Source: Bacillota bacterium (GTDB lineage: Bacteria > Bacillota > Clostridia > Peptostreptococcales > Anaerovoracaceae). From it: 11,594 nucleotides of DNA. Below are positions 6,594 through 11,594 of the stretch, piece after piece; the first letter of the stretch is position 1; the number at the start of each line of letters is the position of its first letter. Position numbers and translations under genes: made by a program. Under the pieces are notes generated by a model. The model did no database searches. It was not told the DNA's origin and was given only the letters and a program-made list of their open reading frames with translations. The stretch spans positions 1 to 11,594 of the forward strand of contig JAGBGL010000151.1 in the NCBI GenBank assembly GCA_017936025.1. Direction: 5' to 3'.

Positions 6594-7805
6594 ATGGACA
6601 GAATCATTTTACATTGTGACATGGACAGCTTTTTTGCTTCCGTCGAGTTACTCGACTATCCTGAATTACGAGACAAACCTGTGGCTGTTTGCGGAAATCC
6701 CGAAAACCGCCATGGTATTATATTGGCAAAAAACACTCCTGCCAAAAAGTTTAAAGTCCGTACTGCAGAAACCGTATGGCAGGCACTCAAGAAATGTCCT
6801 GATCTCATACTGCTTCCGCCTCATCATGAAAAATACAAGGAATACAGTATAAAAATCAATGAAATATACCAGCGGTTTACAGACATGGTCGAGCCTTTCA
6901 GTATCGATGAATCCTGGCTCGATGTGACCGCATCCCAGAATCTTTTCGGCACTGGAAAAGAAATCGCAGATACTATCCGCGAAACCATCAGAACAGAACT
7001 CGGACTGACTGTTTCCATCGGAGTTTCCTACAATAAAATCTTTGCCAAAATGGGAAGCGATTATAATAAACCCGACGGAACTACAGTAATCAGCAGAGAT
7101 AATTACAAAGATATACTATGGCCAATGGACATCCGTGACATGTTCTTTGTCGGCAGTGCAACAGCCGATAAGCTGAACAGAACCGGCATACGCACGATCG
7201 GCGATCTTGCCTGCAGCAGCAGATCCATGCTGACTTCTCTTCTGGGTAAGCACGGCGGCATGCTGTACGACTACGCCAACGGCTGCGATGACAGTCCTGT
7301 CAGACTCTTCTCTGAACGGGAGAAGATCAAGTCTGTCGGCAACGGCACTACATTCAGCCGCGATCTTGTAGGCATCAATGATATAAAGACTGCTGTCACA
7401 TCACTTGCAGACACAGTTGCAAGCAGGCTCAGAAAATATCAGATGAAATGCTACGGTGTCAAAGTAGACATTAAAGATCCAAGTTTCAAAGTGATTTCCA
7501 GGCAGAAGCAACTGACTGCACCTACAAATCTGGAAGAAGATATTTTCAGGGCTTCCGTAGAAATTATAGAATCTTCATGGAATATGAAAGACCCGATAAG
7601 ACTTCTCACCATCACCGGAATCAACCTTTGCGGTGAAGATGAAGATGTACAGCTTTCACTTTTTGATACGGAAAACAGAAACAGTGAAAAAGGTGAAAAA
7701 ATGGAACGTGCCATGGATGATATCCGAAAGAAATTCGGTGATACTTCCATCACCTTCGGGCGTATACTTAAAAACGATATCGGACTTCAGGATAAGAAAA
7801 AATAA
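6594..7805 (+). CDS. dinB: DNA polymerase IV (Y-family translesion polymerase)
   Basis: A 403-residue Y-family polymerase that copies past damaged bases with low fidelity. Motifs: HCDMDSFFASVE (7-18) with catalytic D9 and steric-gate F14; the second active-site motif FSIDESWLDV (102-111) with D105/E106; SIGVSYNKIFAKMGSDYNKP (141-160); a little-finger domain in the second half; and QLSLFD (353-358), a textbook beta-clamp-binding motif. The length fits Gram-positive DinB with a short tail after the clamp motif. The start is set at 6594 because the family begins at MD(R/K)-IILHCDMD. The frame stays open upstream to a TTG at 6507, but those 29 residues do not look like DinB. No Shine-Dalgarno precedes 6594; the TATAAT immediately upstream suggests leaderless translation. 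A terminator at 7804-7840 follows the stop. Confidence 0.93.
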   Translation: MDRIILHCDMDSFFASVELLDYPELRDKPVAVCGNPENRHGIILAKNTPAKKFKVRTAETVWQALKKCPDLILLPPHHEKYKEYSIKINEIYQRFTDMVEPFSIDESWLDVTASQNLFGTGKEIADTIRETIRTELGLTVSIGVSYNKIFAKMGSDYNKPDGTTVISRDNYKDILWPMDIRDMFFVGSATADKLNRTGIRTIGDLACSSRSMLTSLLGKHGGMLYDYANGCDDSPVRLFSEREKIKSVGNGTTFSRDLVGINDIKTAVTSLADTVASRLRKYQMKCYGVKVDIKDPSFKVISRQKQLTAPTNLEEDIFRASVEIIESSWNMKDPIRLLTITGINLCGEDEDVQLSLFDTENRNSEKGEKMERAMDDIRKKFGDTSITFGRILKNDIGLQDKKK

Positions 7806-7840
7806 AGGATCCTCTCACTTTTATGAGACGATCCTTTTTT
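7804..7840. terminator. Bidirectional terminator between dinB and the clc gene
   Basis: AAAGGATC (7804-7811) pairs with GATCCTTT (7830-7837), and TCTCA (7813-7817) with TGAGA (7824-7828), separated by one C-C mismatch, around a 6-nt loop. The plus strand ends in TTTTTT (7835-7840), and the minus strand continues TTTATTTTTTC, so it serves both convergent units. It begins within the dinB stop region. Confidence 0.85.
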
Positions 7841-9100
7841 CTATTTCGCGTTGATATTTATATATTCTGCTCTCGTTTTACTGTACATGATTTTCTGGCT
7901 TCCATATAATCCGTAATATCCGGACATCATGAAGCTTACACTGCAGGCTATTCCAAAGAATATGAGACCTTCGGCGCCGAACAGTTCGATTCCCAGAAGA
8001 ATAGATGCCATAGGACAGTTTATTACTCCGCAGAAAGTTGCTACCAGTCCGAGTGCAGCGCCGAATCCCGGGTCGAGCCCGATCAGACTTCCCGCACAGC
8101 ACCCCATAGTCGCTCCTATAAAGAAAGTCGGAACAATTTCTCCGCCTTTAAATCCGCAGCCGATAGTTACTGCTGTGAACAATATCTTCACAAGGAACAT
8201 CCACCAGTCAGCTTCTCCTTCCCGCGCTCCGAATATCACATGCATGCCTGAACCGTTATAATTTCCTGACGGGAACAGAAACGACAGCCCTATCAGGATC
8301 AGTGCCCCTGCAATAATCCTTGCAAACGGGTTTTTAAAGAATTTCTCGAACAGGTCATCTGTTCTGTCCATCATGAAGATATACAGTATACTGAGCAGTG
8401 CACAGAAAAGTCCGAGCAATACTACTCTTCCTATATTCAGCCATGTAAACTCAGGTATAGCATATGTAAAGCTTATCTCTGTACCATATCCGAAGACTCC
8501 GGAAATCACATACGCAGTCAGTGCAGAAACAAGACACGGCACAAGACCCACGTAATATATTACACCTACACTGATAACTTCCAGCGCAAAGAACACTGCT
8601 GTCAGAGGTGTTCCGAAAAGTGCTGAAAACACTCCGCTCATTCCCGCAAGCACAATCAGTGACATATCTTTTTCATCTAGCCTGAACAGTCGTCCCACAT
8701 GTGTCCCTATGCTTCCGCCCAGCTGCAGCGCAGCACCCTCTCTTCCGGCCGAACCGCCGAGAAGATGCGTTATCGCAGTACTGATAAAAATCAGAGGTCC
8801 CATTCTTACGGGGATATCTGTTTCCGTTCTTACCGACCCGATTATTCGGTCAGTCCCTGCCCCTGTGGTCATCCCTGCCACAGAATAAAGGCCTGCTATA
8901 ACCAGCCCTCCCACAGGCAAAAGAAATACCAGCCATGTATGTCCTGCCCATATTACATTGGCATATTCAACAGCTGCACGGAAGGCAGTACCTACAACTC
9001 CGCTGATGATACCCACTATGCCGGCAATAATTATCCATTTCAAAAAACTCTTAACGAATCCTGCCGGTTTTTTCATAAATTCAGTAAAGTTCTCTTTCAT
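7841..9100 (-). CDS. ClC-family anion channel/transporter, CLC-F (fluoride)-like
   Basis: A 419-residue integral membrane protein with the full ClC core and no CBS domain. Signature segments: GGSAGREGAALQLGG (115-129) with gating-type glutamate E121, FGTPLTAVFFALEV (162-175), GFKGGEIVPTFFIGATMG (316-333) and a C-terminal Tyr (Y406) matching the conserved anion-site tyrosine. GREG followed by a small residue rather than Pro, the IPVRMGPL lead-in, and GFKGGE..P.FFIGAT all resemble the CLC-F fluoride/proton antiporter branch more than classical chloride ClCs. The usual GSGIP selectivity loop reads GAGTD (80-84), and the proton-glutamate position after E174 is Val175. Fluoride export is therefore a reasoned inference, and chloride remains possible. 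The ATG (9098-9100) lies 2 nt past the pfkA stop with no clear ribosome site, suggesting translational coupling as the last gene of dnaE-pfkA-clc. Confidence 0.88.
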   Translation of the reverse strand: MKENFTEFMKKPAGFVKSFLKWIIIAGIVGIISGVVGTAFRAAVEYANVIWAGHTWLVFLLPVGGLVIAGLYSVAGMTTGAGTDRIIGSVRTETDIPVRMGPLIFISTAITHLLGGSAGREGAALQLGGSIGTHVGRLFRLDEKDMSLIVLAGMSGVFSALFGTPLTAVFFALEVISVGVIYYVGLVPCLVSALTAYVISGVFGYGTEISFTYAIPEFTWLNIGRVVLLGLFCALLSILYIFMMDRTDDLFEKFFKNPFARIIAGALILIGLSFLFPSGNYNGSGMHVIFGAREGEADWWMFLVKILFTAVTIGCGFKGGEIVPTFFIGATMGCCAGSLIGLDPGFGAALGLVATFCGVINCPMASILLGIELFGAEGLIFFGIACSVSFMMSGYYGLYGSQKIMYSKTRAEYININAK

Positions 9101-9102
9101 AC

Positions 9103-10065
9103 TTATTTTGCCAAAATGTGCGCCAGTTCATAAAGATCCATGTCAAATTCCCGATTCATCGACAGTGCTTCTTCCAGGTCATAAGCAACTATATCATTGC
9201 CGCAGATGCCGATGGCCTTGCTGCTTTCATCGTTGTATAACAGATCAACAGCCTTTTTAGCCGTACGGCTTGCCAGCATTCTGTCTTTTGCAGTCGGAGT
9301 TCCGCCTCTCTGCAGATATGCCAGTGTGACAGTTCTGGTTTCCTGAGCAGTGCGGTCTTCTATTTCTCTGGCCATCTCGTTGACATCCATATCAACACCT
9401 TCAGCCTTGATTATGATGCCGTGGAGTTTTCCTCTGTTATGCCCCTGGATCATTCTGCGGCATAAATTCATCATGTCGAATCTGACTTCAGGTACCAGTA
9501 TAGCGTCCGCGCCGCCTGTGATACCGGCATGAAGCGCAATATCTCCGCAGTGTCTTCCCATGACTTCAATGATAGTAGTTCTGCGGTGCGCAGATGATGT
9601 ATCACGTATTCTTGTAACCGCATCCAGTACAGTATTTACTGCCGTATCAAAACCTATTGTAAAATCAGTGTATCCCAGGTCATTGTCGATCGTTCCCGGA
9701 AGCCCCATTACAGCGATCCCTCTCTTTGCAAGTTCCAGACCGCCTTTAAGAGAACCGTCGCCGCCTATGACAACAAGGCCTTCGATCCCGAAAGTTTCCA
9801 GGACCTTCACAGCATGTTCCTGTCCTTCAGGCGTGCGGAAACGGTCGCTTCTTGCAGTGCTGAGGATCGTGCCCCCTCTGTGCAGGATATCGCCCACAGA
9901 AGCCAGCGTCATAGGATGTATTGCACCATCCATCAGACCTTCATATCCTCTGTCGATCCCGTATACTTCCATTCCTTTTGCGATACCGCAGCGAACCACT
10001 GCTCTTACAGCAGCATTCATGCCCGGAGAATCACCGCCGCTTGTTAATACTCCAATTTTTCTCAT
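9103..10065 (-). CDS. pfkA: ATP-dependent 6-phosphofructokinase
   Basis: A 320-residue cytoplasmic enzyme that phosphorylates fructose 6-phosphate to fructose 1,6-bisphosphate in glycolysis. Length and motifs match bacterial PfkA: LTSGGDSPGMNAAVRAVVR (7-25), TARSDRF (70-76) with R72, GGDGS (101-105), LPGTIDNDL (122-130) with catalytic D127, the RIRDTSSAHRR loop (152-162), MGRHCG (169-174) and QRGGTPTAKDR (251-261). Gly104 and Gly124 mark ATP rather than pyrophosphate use. Two positions differ from the E. coli/Bacillus pattern: Tyr249 where His usually contacts the substrate phosphate, and Leu54 where an effector-site Arg is usual. AGAGGAAA before the ATG (10063-10065) is a good ribosome site overlapping the dnaE stop region; dnaE ends 11 nt upstream. 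dnaE-pfkA is a common Firmicute pair; here pyruvate kinase does not follow. Confidence 0.96.
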   Translation of the reverse strand: MRKIGVLTSGGDSPGMNAAVRAVVRCGIAKGMEVYGIDRGYEGLMDGAIHPMTLASVGDILHRGGTILSTARSDRFRTPEGQEHAVKVLETFGIEGLVVIGGDGSLKGGLELAKRGIAVMGLPGTIDNDLGYTDFTIGFDTAVNTVLDAVTRIRDTSSAHRRTTIIEVMGRHCGDIALHAGITGGADAILVPEVRFDMMNLCRRMIQGHNRGKLHGIIIKAEGVDMDVNEMAREIEDRTAQETRTVTLAYLQRGGTPTAKDRMLASRTAKKAVDLLYNDESSKAIGICGNDIVAYDLEEALSMNREFDMDLYELAHILAK

Positions 10066-10076
10066 AATTATTTCCT

Positions 10077-11594
10077 CTATACTTTCAGATTTTCAGCGCC
10101 TACGAGTGCTCTGATCTTTCCGCAGAAAATATCATCAGGGTTTACCCAAAGATCCTGATTTGTCTTCATGGCTTTCCCCTTCATATAAATGATAACAGGT
10201 GTGTCACCTTTGTGCTTTGTCAGTATATCTCTGATCAGTTCGATTCCTCCTGTCATGTCATCCGGAATACGTATTTTCACAGGAGGCTTGTCAGAAACAG
10301 GCTGCACGGGCTGTCTTGCCGCAGGATCATTAGCTGCTCTGGCCGCGTTCTGATTCATTTCTCTGAGATCCATGACTTCATTCGCCAGCAGTTTAGGAAC
10401 TTCTCCTTCTTTGAAATTGATCGTACCCTTAACAACCAGCAGTGCATCTTCTTTTATGATCTGCGCACTCTTTTCATACACATTCGGGAATACAACAACT
10501 TCAACATTGCCCATCAGGTCTTCCATATCAACGAACGCCATCATCTTGCTGTTCTTTGTCACCAGCTGCTTTTTACCTGTGACTATACCTGCCATAGTAG
10601 CACGCATACCGTCAAAGATTTCTGTATTTACACTGTGGCCGGTTTCTTCATCATCCTGTACGTGCGCCAGATCCTCAGATGTTATGCTGATCATTCTGCT
10701 GATCTGCTCTTCATAATCCTTCAGAGGATGATCTGAAATATACACTCCCAGCATTTCTTTTTCCATGCTGATGAGCACATCTTTAGGGAAGTTCTCAACA
10801 TCCGGGAGTTTTCCGCCGGTCTGTTCCGTTTCCATATGTTCTGCACTGAGCTGGAACAGGGACATCTGTCCTTCGATGTTTTTCTTTGATTCATTCTGTG
10901 CAGATTCTATCAGTCTTTCATAAACCGCCATGTGTGCAGCTCTGTTTTCATCAAGACTGTCCAGAGCTCCTGCCCTTATAAGGCTTTCCATGGCTTTCTT
11001 GTTCACAAGGTGAATATCCAGATTGCTGATCAGCTGAAAAATATCTTTAGGAAGCCCCTTTTCACTCCGCGCTCTGACGATGGCATCGATCGCGCCTTCC
11101 CCGACATTTTTTACACCCAGAAGTCCGAATCTGATCTTGCCGTCTTTTACAGTAAATTTCTTGCCGCTTTCATTTACATCAGGAGGCAGTACTTCGATAC
11201 CCATTTCATTACAGTTTCTGATGTATTTCGCGATTGATGCCGAATCACCCATAACACTTGTCATCAGCGCAGCCATAAATTCCACAGGATAATGATGCTT
11301 CAGCCATGCTGTTTCATACGCGATAACCGCATAAGCCGCAGAATGTGATTTATTGAATGCATACTCTGCAAAGCTAACCATCTGATTAAAGATTTCCTCG
11401 GCAATATTTTCAGGGATGCCGTTTCTCACACATCCTGCGATTTCAACATTGCCATTATCATCTAGCTTGCCGTGGATAAAATATTCCTTTTCCTGCAGCA
11501 TTACATCCATCTTCTTCTTACCCATAGCACGGCGAACCAGGTCAGAACGTCCATATGAATATCCGCCCAGATCACGCACGATCTGCATTACCTG
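10077..11594 (-). CDS. dnaE: DNA polymerase III alpha subunit, C-terminal part (5' end outside window)
   Basis: About 505 codons of the catalytic replicative polymerase subunit, open to the right edge. Coding continues past the internal Met at 11586-11588 (the edge reads Q-V-M-Q-I-V-R-D-L), so no true start is present. Full-length DnaE is roughly 1,100-1,170 residues, so a little under half is seen. Visible parts: end of the fingers region (GGYSYGRSDLVRRAMGKKK), FNKSHSAAYAVIAYETAWLK, a helix-hairpin-helix region (FGLLGVKNVGEGAIDAIV), then an OB-fold (MAGIVTGKKQLVTKNSKMM through GNVEVVVFPNVYEKS) and a C-terminal domain after a short Ala/Pro/Gln linker. The presence of the OB-fold after the HhH marks a DnaE-type rather than PolC-type enzyme. 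Gram-positives usually carry PolC too, so DnaE may be the secondary replicase. It heads the operon with pfkA and clc. Confidence 0.95.
   Translation of the reverse strand, partial: QVMQIVRDLGGYSYGRSDLVRRAMGKKKMDVMLQEKEYFIHGKLDDNGNVEIAGCVRNGIPENIAEEIFNQMVSFAEYAFNKSHSAAYAVIAYETAWLKHHYPVEFMAALMTSVMGDSASIAKYIRNCNEMGIEVLPPDVNESGKKFTVKDGKIRFGLLGVKNVGEGAIDAIVRARSEKGLPKDIFQLISNLDIHLVNKKAMESLIRAGALDSLDENRAAHMAVYERLIESAQNESKKNIEGQMSLFQLSAEHMETEQTGGKLPDVENFPKDVLISMEKEMLGVYISDHPLKDYEEQISRMISITSEDLAHVQDDEETGHSVNTEIFDGMRATMAGIVTGKKQLVTKNSKMMAFVDMEDLMGNVEVVVFPNVYEKSAQIIKEDALLVVKGTINFKEGEVPKLLANEVMDLREMNQNAARAANDPAARQPVQPVSDKPPVKIRIPDDMTGGIELIRDILTKHKGDTPVIIYMKGKAMKTNQDLWVNPDDIFCGKIRALVGAENLKV

Noticed and set aside
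9066..9130. Fluoride riboswitch before the clc gene
   Set aside because: The start lies 2 nt after the pfkA stop and the preceding sequence is pfkA coding; I see no crcB-motif pseudoknot pattern.
9560..10114. Plus-strand 184-codon open frame opposite pfkA
   Set aside because: It is a shadow of the strongly conserved pfkA frame, with low-complexity Ser/Ile/Pro composition typical of antisense reading.
1..11594. CRISPR array, insertion sequence, tRNA/rRNA or integrated prophage
   Set aside because: No regularly spaced repeats, transposase or integrase frames, terminal repeats, cloverleaf or ribosomal RNA sequence were found on either strand.

Overview
The window looks like chromosomal DNA from a low-to-moderate-GC, gut-type member of the Firmicutes, most likely a clostridial (Lachnospiraceae-like) organism. 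This rests on AGGAGG-type ribosome sites, TTGACA/TATAAT-like promoters, short GC-rich hairpins with U-tracts between genes, the dnaE-pfkA gene pair, a SipW-type secreted protein and a phage-type regulator of a kind common in clostridia. No tRNA, rRNA, CRISPR array, insertion sequence or recognisable prophage is present. Species cannot be named from the sequence alone.

Layout: (1) Positions 1-899 (-) hold the front of a secreted TasA/camelysin-like protein, cut by the window edge. (2) 1040-1435 (-) is a small stand-alone gene related to phage ArpU/RinA-type transcription regulators, with a near-consensus promoter, a direct repeat over that promoter and a 5'-UTR hairpin. (3) 1565-4211 (-) is a two-gene flavoprotein operon: a BaiN/YhiN (HI0933-family) flavoprotein overlapping by 11 bp a COG2509-type FAD-dependent protein. 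(4) Divergent from it, 4363-5211 (+) is a membrane-anchored metallophosphoesterase. (5) 5241-6470 (-) is a two-gene membrane unit: an unannotated-size 54-residue single-pass protein and a DUF308/HdeD-like six-helix protein with a long acidic tail. (6) Divergent from that, 6594-7805 (+) is DinB/Pol IV, apparently read from a leaderless transcript. (7) 7841-11594 (-) is a dnaE(partial)-pfkA-clc operon: replicative polymerase III alpha subunit, 6-phosphofructokinase and a ClC-family anion transporter whose motifs resemble the fluoride-exporting CLC-F branch.

Transcription units are separated by hairpin terminators. Two of these (5213-5238, 7804-7840) sit between convergent genes and appear to work in both directions. 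Two short divergent intergenic regions (4212-4362 and 6471-6593) each carry a promoter on both strands.

Most of the window is ordinary housekeeping and accessory chromosome. No clear new multi-gene system is evident. The items most worth checking are the orphan phage-type regulator with its operator-like repeats, the CLC-F-like transporter appended to dnaE-pfkA, the leaderless dinB start, and the small-protein/DUF308 membrane pair with its repeated acidic motif.
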